From assembly GCA_017303835.1 (NCBI GenBank), contig JAFLBI010000001.1, positions 1,426,001 to 1,490,000 on the forward strand: a stretch of 64,000 bases of DNA, read 5' to 3'. Source of the stretch: Chitinophagales bacterium (lineage in GTDB: Bacteria; Bacteroidota; Bacteroidia; Chitinophagales; Chitinophagaceae). A program made the position numbers and the translations under genes. Position 1 is the stretch's first letter, and the number at the start of each line of letters is the position of its first letter. The notes beneath the pieces are model-generated. The model searched no databases. It worked only from the letters and a program-made list of their open reading frames with translations, and was not told the origin of the DNA. Shown here one piece after another: positions 25,197 to 33,502 of this stretch.

Positions 25197-26546
25197 CTAA
25201 TTACCCTGGATTCGGATATCATCCAGCTGGAAAGTGGTGGTGCGTTTGGGACCAGATGCAGGATCTGTGCCGGCATAGCGGAAAGCGATATAGACATTGT
25301 TTCCGGAATAAGCTGCCAGACTAATATTACCTGAATTCGTCCAATTAGGCGCAAACCCACTTGTGCTTCCTGAAGCGATAGTACCCCCAAGATTTGTCCA
25401 GGTGGCTGTCCAAGGCGTATTGCCACCATTATAATTGGTAGATATCAGTACTTGAAAAACTGCTCCATTATTGAAACCATCCTTCGTACGAAAACTCAAA
25501 ATCTCATTCGCAGTGTTATTCAGATCAAAAGCCGGTGAAATCAGCCAGGTAGTCATATTACTCTGCGCAGAGTTGAAGGCGCTAATTTCGGCGTAGTTGT
25601 TAAAGCTGAAACTCTTGGCAGCAAATTTTTTGCCCCCAGATTCTGCAATATTCCGCCATCCAAACAAATTAATATCCCCGCCGGAAATGGTGGTTTCAAA
25701 ATCCTCATTCAACAAAACTACCGGACTACCCGAACTACATCTAGTATTGGGCATCTCAATATCTGTTGTGTCTCTGATAACGATTTGACCTGTATTGTTG
25801 AATACAGTATAAATACCTGTGATTGAACCATGCCCGGCAGGTGTTCTTGAAGAGGCAAAACTGGCATAACCACTGGTGCGCATCACCATCGCGTTGCCGA
25901 AACAATCACCGAAAGTTCTGCTAACGGCTACTTTGTTTACAGCATCGGCATAAAGTTTATTCGCATCAACCGGAATAAATTCTACCTGATTAATTCTGAT
26001 CAGCATGCCCTGATACTGATCGCTCAGTTGATTGATGTTTAATACGGTGGGATTCACTCTTTGGCCCGACTCTGCTCTAATTATATACTGATCAAGCAGT
26101 GCCATGGGTATAGGCGCCAACTCGGGGCTTGTAGGCACTGTTCTGTCAACACTACCACCCAATTGTACGTATCGACGAAAATCGCCCAGCCATAAATTTT
26201 TAACCTTGATGTACACACGACGACCCAACGGGAACAAGGCATTTAAATCAAACCCATCAATATTCACCTGAATAGCCGCAGTTGCATCTTGTATGGTAAT
26301 ACTCTTATAAAAATTACCGGTTGCATCGTTAGCCACAACAACGCCACTGATAATCCTATCCGTTGTTACCTGTGTGAAATTGCCGGTTGAATGCAGGTTA
26401 CGCAATTCACGTATCGTCATGTTGGCTGTAATGGCAGGCGGTGTATAATCAGCCGGATCTTCAAACCTTTTTAAACAAGAAGCCGCTAACAACCAAATAA
26501 TAGCTGTTACACCAAACAAGAAGCGATATGTAAGCGAGCGCTGCAT
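25197..26546 (-). CDS. DUF5689 / choice-of-anchor-type lipoprotein
   Basis: A 449-residue lipoprotein with hydrophobic start and Cys24 after LLAAS. Residues 38-260 form a DUF5689 domain (MTIRELRNLH, IISGVVVANDATGNFYKSITIQD), which resembles OB-fold nucleic-acid or carbohydrate modules and often partners TonB-dependent receptors. The C-terminal ~180 residues form a beta-sandwich of the choice-of-anchor/jelly-roll type (LLNEDFETT, WLISPAFDL, YIAFRYAGTD, QLDDIRI). Its ATG at 26546 overlaps the receptor's stop as TGATG. A TTG three bases earlier gives one extra Met, but the ATG is better. It probably sits on the outer membrane surface next to the receptor and captures its ligand. Confidence 0.8.
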   Translation of the reverse strand: MQRSLTYRFLFGVTAIIWLLAASCLKRFEDPADYTPPAITANMTIRELRNLHSTGNFTQVTTDRIISGVVVANDATGNFYKSITIQDATAAIQVNIDGFDLNALFPLGRRVYIKVKNLWLGDFRRYVQLGGSVDRTVPTSPELAPIPMALLDQYIIRAESGQRVNPTVLNINQLSDQYQGMLIRINQVEFIPVDANKLYADAVNKVAVSRTFGDCFGNAMVMRTSGYASFASSRTPAGHGSITGIYTVFNNTGQIVIRDTTDIEMPNTRCSSGSPVVLLNEDFETTISGGDINLFGWRNIAESGGKKFAAKSFSFNNYAEISAFNSAQSNMTTWLISPAFDLNNTANEILSFRTKDGFNNGAVFQVLISTNYNGGNTPWTATWTNLGGTIASGSTSGFAPNWTNSGNISLAAYSGNNVYIAFRYAGTDPASGPKRTTTFQLDDIRIQGN

Positions 26547-29125
26547 CAAAACTTTACTGAAATACTGGTGAAGTAATTTATGCCATAACCATAAAAATAC
26601 CTTGGCGGAAACTTATTGACATCTCTACCCGTAAAATCGAATCGCAATTGTTCAGAACCGCCAACAACCATCTCTGTGTTATTCAAGATATTATTGATAC
26701 CCATACTCCAGTTGAGGATTACCGGCTTGTTCTTTTTTCCATTATACACGCGCCAGCTATAGCCCATCATTGCATCTAATGTAAACTGATCTTTCAGCTT
26801 AGTCTGATCAATAATGCTGTTGAATAAAGGCGTACCAGCTGCAATACCATTGGTTGCTGCATCAGTTCTGCGAACAGGATTAGCATCCAGCCAGCTACTT
26901 CTGAAGAAATTACCATTAATACCTGCAAACCATGCTCTTGACCGATAATTCAGTCCCGCACCATAGGCTTCCTGAGGCATGGTACCAATCTTCAGGCCTT
27001 TAGACTTAACAACCCCCTTCTCTAACAAACTGGCATTATTATCTTGTGTAACCTGTACAAACTGATCAGTATTATAAGTTGCGCGATTAAATGATGCAGC
27101 TAGTGAAGCAGTAAGTTCTTCTGTTATTTTCATCTCTGCACCTAACTCAGCGCCTAAATACATTTTGCCAATTTCACTCAAAGCATAATTCACGTATGAA
27201 TTGTAATCATCGTGAAAAAAGCTAACCACATTCATGCCACCTGAGATACTGGTCATGTAAAAAGACGCCCTTCCTTTGATACGTTCTGTCTGATATAAAT
27301 AACCACCTTCAAAGCTGAAAATAAACTCACTGGAAGGAGTTGTTTGCTGACCATCTCTGCTTCTCGGAGATAAATACACATTCTCATAATCAGGAGGCCT
27401 TGTCATTGCAGCACCCTGCAGGTAAATAAAGTTAGATCCATCGGTTTTGATGGTTAGGCCAGCTTTAGCACCATAGGTGAGAAAATTATTCAAAGTAGAT
27501 CTGCCAAAAGAAGAAAATGGAAACAAACCGTTGCGCACATTACCATTTCGCCAGAATTGTGTGTTGTGTACGTTCACAGCAAAAAAAGCATCGAAGTTTT
27601 CCATATTCCATCTGCCCTGTGCCCATAAACCCAGTTTACGTACAAACATATCGTAATCATATCCGTAACGTTCGCGCAGCAGTACTACTCTGTTTGGTCT
27701 GCGTAAATCATTTTGGATGGCGTTAGGATCATTGGGAAAATCACGTTCTGCAAATTGGTTCCAATCAATCATATAGTTTGCACCTAACAAATCAACCAAT
27801 CGCTTAAAATAATTGGTACGCTGAGATTGGTAAGTAAATCCAACTGATAAAACCCCCTCCTCAGATATCCTTGTGTTCAACACTGTGTTAAATGCCAGGC
27901 GATTGGTGTATTGCACATTTTCTCCCTGAAAATATTTTGCACGAAGACCAGTATAGGTATAGCCATTTACACCATTCACATTTGGTGTAGTAACAAAATT
28001 GAGTCTGTTGATTTCAAACAATCTATCCCAATTTAACTGACGCAGATTTACATCATTACGAATAGCTTGCTCAACCGCTGCTGCCTGCGCAGGATCTGTT
28101 TGAAAGCTTGGCAGATTGCGGTAATAATCGGGTCGTGGATCCGGAGCACGATTCCACTCCAATGCGGTAGTACTTCTTTCCCCTGTTGTAAAACTTAGTC
28201 CGGTAGTCAATACTGCCGCATCATTGATTTTGAATTCATGCGATAAAATAGTGATGGGCTGATTTACATAGGCTATGCTGGCGTTACGCACTTTACCACC
28301 CTGATAACCCCAATAAGGATTATACAAATTGTCTCCAGACAATTGGATCATTTCCTGTAGAGCAGGACCCTGGCGACTATTCATCGTTGGTGCGCCAATG
28401 ACAGATAAAGAAAGCAGGTGTTTCTTACTAAGATATTTGTCTATACTTAGAAAATAACTAAGGGCATCAAAATCAGTACCGGGTACATACGCTTTGTTAG
28501 CCCATCTTCTGGATGCAGATACACTTACAGCCCAACCTTTACTGTTCAAGCCACTATGGTGTGTTAGCATTAAGCGATGATCATAGTTTCTGTTAGAATT
28601 GGCATAACTAACTAATGTCTGTTGCCTTTGCTTGCTGGCACGCACATCCAAATTCAAATTCAAACCAGGCTCACCAAAGCTGAAGTCTATGGCACCAAGC
28701 CCCAAGACCTGATCTCGGTTACGCAGTACATCATTCAATCCACCCCACAAACCCCATGGCGTATTACCATTGTTCAGATTGTCCATCGGAACACCATTTA
28801 TGAACGTATGGTTCAAAGACGGATCATATCCACGTATGCGAAATCTGAGCGGACTAAAATGAAAAGAAGCCAGCGATAAATAAGGATCCTTCGAAGAAGC
28901 TAGAATGATAGCAAGTCCTTGTGTGCTTGCATCATTTAAATCCTGATCATTTACAGTGATCACTGGAATATTGTCTAACTGGTCTTCGCGCAACATATCA
29001 ATAACCGCGCTATCCTGCTTAATTTTGATTTTGGTGGTATCAATAAAAGAACCGCCGCTCTGAGCAAGCAAAATTTGTGGCATGATTACCCAACCCAATA
29101 AGAGAATGATACCTATTCTAAACAT
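26546..29125 (-). CDS. TonB-dependent outer membrane receptor
   Basis: An 859-residue protein with a signal peptide (about 1-21, ending LLAQ). The plug domain follows (IPVITVNDQDLND, SPLRFRIRGYDPSLNHTFINGVPM), then a long beta-barrel rich in aromatic and Asn residues, ending YFTSISVKF with a terminal Phe as required for barrel assembly. There is no obvious N-terminal carboxypeptidase-regulatory domain, unlike SusC proteins. It would import a substrate across the outer membrane using TonB energy. It is translationally coupled to the DUF5689 lipoprotein (TGATG) and divergent, over a 118-base promoter region, from a secreted EEP-family hydrolase, suggesting the substrate is a phosphodiester or phosphate compound. 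The substrate is unproven. Confidence 0.85.
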   Translation of the reverse strand: MFRIGIILLLGWVIMPQILLAQSGGSFIDTTKIKIKQDSAVIDMLREDQLDNIPVITVNDQDLNDASTQGLAIILASSKDPYLSLASFHFSPLRFRIRGYDPSLNHTFINGVPMDNLNNGNTPWGLWGGLNDVLRNRDQVLGLGAIDFSFGEPGLNLNLDVRASKQRQQTLVSYANSNRNYDHRLMLTHHSGLNSKGWAVSVSASRRWANKAYVPGTDFDALSYFLSIDKYLSKKHLLSLSVIGAPTMNSRQGPALQEMIQLSGDNLYNPYWGYQGGKVRNASIAYVNQPITILSHEFKINDAAVLTTGLSFTTGERSTTALEWNRAPDPRPDYYRNLPSFQTDPAQAAAVEQAIRNDVNLRQLNWDRLFEINRLNFVTTPNVNGVNGYTYTGLRAKYFQGENVQYTNRLAFNTVLNTRISEEGVLSVGFTYQSQRTNYFKRLVDLLGANYMIDWNQFAERDFPNDPNAIQNDLRRPNRVVLLRERYGYDYDMFVRKLGLWAQGRWNMENFDAFFAVNVHNTQFWRNGNVRNGLFPFSSFGRSTLNNFLTYGAKAGLTIKTDGSNFIYLQGAAMTRPPDYENVYLSPRSRDGQQTTPSSEFIFSFEGGYLYQTERIKGRASFYMTSISGGMNVVSFFHDDYNSYVNYALSEIGKMYLGAELGAEMKITEELTASLAASFNRATYNTDQFVQVTQDNNASLLEKGVVKSKGLKIGTMPQEAYGAGLNYRSRAWFAGINGNFFRSSWLDANPVRRTDAATNGIAAGTPLFNSIIDQTKLKDQFTLDAMMGYSWRVYNGKKNKPVILNWSMGINNILNNTEMVVGGSEQLRFDFTGRDVNKFPPRYFYGYGINYFTSISVKF

Positions 29126-29243
29126 CTACCAGATTAACAGTTTTGGTTCTTACGAGCAAACATCGCGGAAATCCTCAAATGAAGATCCCACTTATTCAAG
29201 GGGGGCAACACATAATCCGCAACACTTATCACTAAATCGGCAC

Positions 29244-30311
29244 GTGAAAGTATTATTTTATCTCCTCATTTCAATTAGTCTTTGTGTAAATCTTTCGGCT
29301 CAATCAAGTTATAAAACTGCCGTCATAGGCTTTTACAATTTGGAAAACCTCTACGATACTGAGGATGATCTATCGAAAGACGACAATGAATTTTTACCAA
29401 AGTCTGATAAGCTATATACGCCAGCGGTGTACGCCGATAAACTAACAAGATTGGCAACAGTAATCGCTGCAATGGGAAGTTTGTATGAACCGGTAATTAA
29501 AGACGGCCCCGCTTTGCTTGGCGTAGCTGAAGTAGAAAACAAACGGGTACTGGAAGATCTGGTTGCCCGGCCAGAGTTAGCCGCTAAGAAAATGCGCATC
29601 GTTCATTTTGAGAGCCCTGATATACGAGGTATTGATGTAGCACTGCTGTATGATCCAAAGTATTTTAAAGTGCTGAATGCAGCCCCCATTCGGGTGATGC
29701 TTCCGGGCGGTAGCAAGGAATCCAGTGCTACCAGGGATATTCTTTGGGTCTATGGCCAACTGGATGGAGAACCCATACATGTTTATGTGAATCACTGGCC
29801 CAGCCGCCGGGGAGGCGAAGCTGTATCAGCACCCGCACGAATGGCAGCTGCCACTACCCTCCGCAAACACCTGGATTCTTTACTGGCCATGGGTTTTAAA
29901 GACAAATACATCATCATGGGCGACCTAAATGATGATCCCAAGGACAGAAGCATTACCAAGGGGCTAAACGCCAATGGCGATGAGTGGACATCAGACAGCA
30001 CTTCCCTCTACAACCCCTGGGTAAAAACCCACAAAAAAGGGATCGGCACCCTGGCTTATCAGGATGCCTGGAACTTGTTCGACCAAATCATTATCAGCCG
30101 GAACTGGCTGAACAAAGAGCAACAAGGCTTCGCCTTTTTCAAGAATTATATTCATACTCAACCATTTATGCGAGAAGAAACCGGCCGATACAAAGGTTAT
30201 CCCAAGCGCACCTGGAGCGGAGATGAATACAATTATGGGTATAGCGACCATTTCCCTACCTATCTGGTACTCCTCAAAAGGCTGAATAAGCCTGAAAAAT
30301 CGGCCAGATAG
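29244..30311 (+). CDS. Secreted endonuclease/exonuclease/phosphatase (EEP) family protein
   Basis: A 355-residue metal-dependent hydrolase. A signal peptide (VKVLFYLLISISLCVNLSAQ) is followed by FYNLENLYD, VAEVEN (metal-binding Glu), SPDIRGIDVALLYD, VNHWPSRRGG, MGDLND (Asp/Asn of the active site) and YSDHFPTYL (catalytic Asp-His). All key EEP motifs are present. These enzymes cut phosphodiesters in DNA, RNA or phospholipids, and this one acts in the periplasm or outside. The GTG at 29244 was chosen because the longer frame beginning at 29082 runs into the divergent receptor gene and would bury the signal peptide. The substrate is not determinable, but the context suggests nutrient scavenging with the receptor. 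Confidence 0.85.
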   Translation: MKVLFYLLISISLCVNLSAQSSYKTAVIGFYNLENLYDTEDDLSKDDNEFLPKSDKLYTPAVYADKLTRLATVIAAMGSLYEPVIKDGPALLGVAEVENKRVLEDLVARPELAAKKMRIVHFESPDIRGIDVALLYDPKYFKVLNAAPIRVMLPGGSKESSATRDILWVYGQLDGEPIHVYVNHWPSRRGGEAVSAPARMAAATTLRKHLDSLLAMGFKDKYIIMGDLNDDPKDRSITKGLNANGDEWTSDSTSLYNPWVKTHKKGIGTLAYQDAWNLFDQIIISRNWLNKEQQGFAFFKNYIHTQPFMREETGRYKGYPKRTWSGDEYNYGYSDHFPTYLVLLKRLNKPEKSAR

Positions 30312-30335
30312 TGCTTTTTCCTACATTCTTTCCCT

Positions 30336-30343
30336 TACCTTTG
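30336..30343 (+). promoter_or_regulatory. Bacteroidota -7 promoter box of the S6-S18-L9 operon
   Basis: TACCTTTG followed by C matches TAnnTTTG, 82 bases before the rpsF ATG. The leader between is therefore long enough for leader regulation such as binding by the ribosomal proteins. Confidence 0.65.
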
Positions 30344-30425
30344 CCGCCCCAAATCCCTCGCCTGGGATTCGTTTCGCGCAAGCGAGATGTCCATTGGGAA
30401 TCATTTAAAACCTAAAAAACAGGGT

Positions 30426-30779
30426 ATGAACAACTACGAATTGATGGTGATTTTCACCCCTGTGCTTTCTGAGGAAGAATTCAAGGCATCTCAGAAAAAG
30501 TACACCGACTTCATAAATGAACATGGTGGAAAAACCGTGCACAGCAATCCTTGGGGACTGAAATCATTGGCCTATCCTATCCAGAAGAAGACAACTGGTA
30601 TCTACTGGGTAATGGAGTATCAAGCGCCTAGCGATCTGAACGAAAAGTTGAAGATCCAAATGCTGCGTGACGAGCAAATCATGCGTCACATGGTAACGAA
30701 ACTCGACAAATACGCCGTTGAGTACAATGCTAAAAAGAGAAGTGGCGTAGCAATGGGTAACGAAAAAGTGGAGGCTTAA
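30426..30779 (+). CDS. rpsF: 30S ribosomal protein S6
   Basis: A 117-residue S6 protein: [18 protein letters not shown] at the N-terminus, [22 protein letters not shown] in the beta sheet, and [18 protein letters not shown]. It binds 16S rRNA in the platform with S18, encoded 4 bases downstream. The ATG at 30426 matches the family start; an in-frame ATG at 30387 would add 13 atypical residues. It is the first gene of an rpsF-rpsR-rplI operon. No ssb gene lies between S6 and S18, unlike in Proteobacteria and Firmicutes. Confidence 0.97.
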   Translation: MNNYELMVIFTPVLSEEEFKASQKKYTDFINEHGGKTVHSNPWGLKSLAYPIQKKTTGIYWVMEYQAPSDLNEKLKIQMLRDEQIMRHMVTKLDKYAVEYNAKKRSGVAMGNEKVEA

Positions 30780-30783
30780 TACC

Positions 30784-31047
30784 ATGGCAAAGAATGAAAT
30801 CAAATACCTGACGGCCATTAAGACCGAGAAGCCTAAGAAAAAATTCTGCCGCTTCAAGAAGTATGGTATCAAGTATGTAGACTATAAGGACATCGAGTTC
30901 CTGAAGAAGTTTGTAAACGAGCAAGGTAAAATGCTGCCCCGTCGCTTAAGCGGTAACTCTTTGAAGTACCAGCGTAAAGTGGCTGATGCTGTGAAGAAAG
31001 CACGTCAGATGGCACTGATGCCTTACGTAACAGACTTGTTGAAATAA
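30784..31047 (+). CDS. rpsR: 30S ribosomal protein S18
   Basis: An 87-residue S18 protein with the core [17 protein letters not shown] and the conserved [31 protein letters not shown]. It binds S6 and 16S rRNA in the 30S platform. The ATG is 4 bases after the rpsF stop. A single Cys (FCRF) remains where zinc-type S18 proteins have more, so this is a zinc-free form. The spacer to rplI carries a perfect small hairpin. Confidence 0.97.
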   Translation: MAKNEIKYLTAIKTEKPKKKFCRFKKYGIKYVDYKDIEFLKKFVNEQGKMLPRRLSGNSLKYQRKVADAVKKARQMALMPYVTDLLK

Positions 31048-31074
31048 GCTTATTATTAGTAACCATTCCCTAAT

Positions 31075-31090
31075 CCCCATGGCAATGGGG
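31075..31090 (+). other. Intercistronic hairpin between rpsR and rplI
   Basis: CCCCAT-GGCA-ATGGGG is a perfect 6-base stem with a 4-base loop, 47 bases upstream of the rplI ATG. There is no T tract, so it is not a terminator. It may affect mRNA processing or L9 expression. Confidence 0.4.
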
Positions 31091-31137
31091 TGACAGTCAC
31101 AATCTTAGATTGGGCGCTGGGAGCTAAACAAACAAAC

Positions 31138-31584
31138 ATGCAAGTAATCTTAATCAAAGACGTAGACAATCTAGGTCAGCGCGATGAACTGGTAACCGTA
31201 CGTAACGGTTATGCCCGTAACTACCTGATTCCTCAGAAGTTTGCTGTAGAAGCAAATCCTTCTAACTTGAAGCAACAAGAAGAGCGTCTGAAAGTAAAAG
31301 CAAAGAAAGAAGCTGCTATGCTGGCTGAGATCAATAAAGTGATCGAAGTACTGAAGCAGTCTCCTGTTAAAGTAGGCGCCAAAACTGGTACCAGCGGTAA
31401 GATCTTCGGTAGTGTAACTGCCCTGCAGATCGCTCGCGCTGTACGCGACCAGAAAGGTTATGAAATCGACCGCAAGCGTATCAGCATTGTGGACGATGTA
31501 AAAGAACTGGGCACTTACAAAGCTTCTATCGATTTCGGTTCCGGTAACGTAACAGAGATTGAATTTGAAGTGATTGGCGAATAA
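31138..31584 (+). CDS. rplI: 50S ribosomal protein L9
   Basis: A 148-residue L9 protein: MQVILIKDVDNLGQRDELVTV, GYARNYLIPQKFAVEA, a long connecting helix rich in Lys/Glu, and a C-terminal domain (KIFGSVTALQIA, IDRKRISIVDDVKELG). It binds 23S rRNA at the base of the L1 stalk. The ATG at 31138 matches the family N-terminus; a GTG at 31090 would overlap a hairpin and add non-family residues. The operon ends in a strong terminator. Confidence 0.97.
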   Translation: MQVILIKDVDNLGQRDELVTVRNGYARNYLIPQKFAVEANPSNLKQQEERLKVKAKKEAAMLAEINKVIEVLKQSPVKVGAKTGTSGKIFGSVTALQIARAVRDQKGYEIDRKRISIVDDVKELGTYKASIDFGSGNVTEIEFEVIGE

Positions 31585-31605
31585 TTGCAACTCTTTTGCA
31601 AATAC

Positions 31606-31634
31606 ACCCCCAACAGTACTGTTGGGGGTTTTTT
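31606..31634 (+). terminator. Rho-independent terminator of rpsF-rpsR-rplI
   Basis: A perfect stem CCCCCAACAGT / ACTGTTGGGGG is followed by seven T residues. Confidence 0.95.
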
Positions 31635-31775
31635 ATGGAATTAATTGTCAGATTCAGCTAAAAGCCTAAATTCGTTTGTCCAATGGCAGTTTTCTAAGGC
31701 CGGTTCGTTCGTAATGTTCAGGTTGTTTGATTGCTGTTTTCTCATTGGTATTTGATTTATTTAATTTTTTTAAAC

Positions 31776-32162
31776 ATGAACATTTACGTTGGAAACCTGA
31801 ACTGGAATATGACCAGTGAAGACCTGCAGGCCCTGTTTGCACCCTATGGCGAAGTAGCCAGTGCAAAAATCATTACAGACAAATTCAAGAACAACCGTAG
31901 TAAGGGTTTTGGATTTGTTGAAATGCCCGATGATGAAGCTGCTAAAGCTGCTATCGCTGCTTTACATGAAAGCGAAATCGAAGGCCGTAAGATTGTCGTA
32001 AACGAGTCTGCTCCACGCCCTGAAGGTGAGCGCAAAGAGCGTAGCTTCAAACCCCGTAGCGGTGGTTTCGGTGGTGGCAATCGTGGTGGTGGTGGTTATG
32101 GCGGTGGCAACCGCGGTGGCTACAACCGTGGCGAAGGCGGTGGTGGTTATAACAGATACTAA
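31776..32162 (+). CDS. RRM RNA-binding protein with Gly/Arg-rich tail
   Basis: A 128-residue protein with one RNA recognition motif: RNP2 is IYVGNL at residues 3-8 and RNP1 is KGFGFVEM. The last ~35 residues are a low-complexity Gly/Arg/Tyr/Asn tail (GGGNRGGGGYGGG). This architecture is the bacterial RRM (Rbp) type used as an RNA chaperone, often cold-induced, and common in Bacteroidota and cyanobacteria. The ATG at 31776 matches the domain start. It is a single-gene unit with its own terminator. Its RNA targets are unknown. Confidence 0.9.
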   Translation: MNIYVGNLNWNMTSEDLQALFAPYGEVASAKIITDKFKNNRSKGFGFVEMPDDEAAKAAIAALHESEIEGRKIVVNESAPRPEGERKERSFKPRSGGFGGGNRGGGGYGGGNRGGYNRGEGGGGYNRY

Positions 32163-32187
32163 TCAGCTTTTGCAAACAATATTGCTT

Positions 32188-32214
32188 AAGTCACGCAATT
32201 GCGTGACTTTTTTT
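32188..32214 (+). terminator. Rho-independent terminator of the RRM gene
   Basis: A palindromic stem AAGTCACGCAA / TTGCGTGACTT with seven T residues after it. It is placed 25 bases after the stop codon. Confidence 0.92.
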
Positions 32215-32233
32215 ATTCCCCTATTTTTAGGGC

Positions 32234-33115
32234 ATGGAACATCATACAATTACTGCACCTGTTGCCGGATGCATGCGCTGGGGTAAATGGGGTGCAAACT
32301 ATTCCACTGCTGAATACAGAACAATAATTGATGGTTGCCTGGAAGCAGGCATCACCAGCTTTGACCATGCAGATATTTATGGCGATTATACCACTGAAGC
32401 TGAGTTTGGCGCTGCATTAGCAGAAGCCCCTCACCTGCGTACGCAAATGCAACTCATTAGTAAATGCGGTATTCGGATGGTAACGCCCAATAGACCGGAG
32501 CATTTGCTTAAGTCATACGACACCAGTGCAGAGCATATCATCCAATCCGTTGAGCAATCACTGAAAAACTTACATACTGATTATCTGGACCTGATGCTGA
32601 TTCATCGCCCAGATCCCTTGCTGCATCCAGGTGAAGTTGCGAAAGCTGTTGACAGTTTATTGGCTGCTGGTAAAATACTCGCCTTTGGTGTATCAAATTT
32701 TTTACCGCATCAAACAGACTTGCTGATGCGCTACACACAAGTGCGTTATAATCAGTTTGAATGTTCTATCACAGCAACAGATCCTTTTTTCAACGGCATA
32801 CTGGATCATTGTATGCAGCATCAAATCATTCCCATGGCTTGGTCGCCAATGGGTGGTGCCAAATTATTTGATGCAGGCAATGAAGTGTACATGCGCATAC
32901 TACCTATCGCCACACAAATTGCGCAAGCATACCATACCGGTGTGAATGAAGTATTACTGGCGTTTTTACACAAGCATCCAGCAGGTATCCTGCCGGTGGT
33001 AGGCACATCTAAACTATCGAGATTACAAGAAGCAAAAAGAGCAACACAAATCAGTTTACACCGAGCAGATTGGTTTGCCTTATTAGAAGCAGCAAGAGGA
33101 CATGTAGTTGCATAA
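32234..33115 (+). CDS. Aldo/keto reductase (YdhF-like)
   Basis: A 293-residue NADPH-dependent oxidoreductase with a TIM barrel. The catalytic tetrad is visible: D44 (SFDHADIYG), Y49, K77 (ISKCGI) and H124 (LIHRPDP). GVSNFLPHQTDLL and the C-terminal VVGTSKLSRLQEA bind the cofactor. It reduces aldehydes or ketones in the cytoplasm; the substrate is unknown. The ATG at 32234 is 20 bases after the RRM terminator, so the promoter overlaps that terminator. Length is typical of the YdhF/AKR group. Its stop touches the hairpin shared with the convergent DUF2795 gene. Confidence 0.9.
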   Translation: MEHHTITAPVAGCMRWGKWGANYSTAEYRTIIDGCLEAGITSFDHADIYGDYTTEAEFGAALAEAPHLRTQMQLISKCGIRMVTPNRPEHLLKSYDTSAEHIIQSVEQSLKNLHTDYLDLMLIHRPDPLLHPGEVAKAVDSLLAAGKILAFGVSNFLPHQTDLLMRYTQVRYNQFECSITATDPFFNGILDHCMQHQIIPMAWSPMGGAKLFDAGNEVYMRILPIATQIAQAYHTGVNEVLLAFLHKHPAGILPVVGTSKLSRLQEAKRATQISLHRADWFALLEAARGHVVA

Positions 33116-33140
33116 AAAATCCCTGCGGTACCGCAGGGAT
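33114..33140 (-). terminator. Rho-independent terminator of the DUF2795 gene
   Basis: A perfect stem ATCCCTGCGG / CCGCAGGGAT has six A residues on the plus-strand left side, which are T residues for minus-strand transcripts. It may also slow the aldo/keto reductase transcript. Confidence 0.85.
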
Positions 33141-33146
33141 GATATT

Positions 33147-33368
33147 TTAGTATTCGTCTTCATTGAACATGAAATCTTCCTGGCTCGGATAATCTGGCCA
33201 GATGTCTTCGATGCTCTCATAGACCTCACCCTCATCATCCAGTTCTTGGAGATTCTCCACCACTTCGATGGGTGCGCCTGAACGGATGGCATAATCCAAT
33301 AATTCATCCTTAGTGGCTGGCCAAGGTGCTTCTTCCAGATAACTTGCTAATTCTAATGTCCAGAACAT
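33147..33368 (-). CDS. DUF2795 family protein
   Basis: A 73-residue acidic protein typical of short Bacteroidota DUF2795 members: MFWTLELASYLEEAPWPATK, DELLDYAIRSGAPIEVVENL, and an acidic tail with EDIWPDYP and a final FMFNEDEY. It is cytoplasmic with no known reaction. It has its own well-formed promoter and terminator, so it is an independent and likely well expressed gene. Confidence 0.88.
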   Translation of the reverse strand: MFWTLELASYLEEAPWPATKDELLDYAIRSGAPIEVVENLQELDDEGEVYESIEDIWPDYPSQEDFMFNEDEY

Positions 33369-33385
33369 AGTCCCGAATTTTTGTG

Positions 33386-33416
33386 CAAATGTAACCGTAT
33401 TGATGAAATAACCAAA
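33386..33416 (-). promoter_or_regulatory. Full Bacteroidota promoter of the DUF2795 gene
   Basis: Read on the minus strand: TTTG (33416-33413), 19 bases, then TACATTTG (33393-33386), followed by C. It lies 17 bases before the ATG at 33368, an exact match to the Bacteroidota -33/-7 layout. Confidence 0.82.
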
Positions 33417-33502
33417 TCAGGCTTATCACACTATGTGTAAATAAAAAACTAAATCCATGGCAGCACAGCAGCTTAATTGTAAGTTTACGCCACTGAATAC
33501 CC

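Noticed and set aside
29082-29243. N-terminal extension of the EEP hydrolase
   Set aside because: It overlaps the divergent receptor start and would place an internal signal peptide after 54 residues. The GTG at 29244 gives a standard signal peptide.
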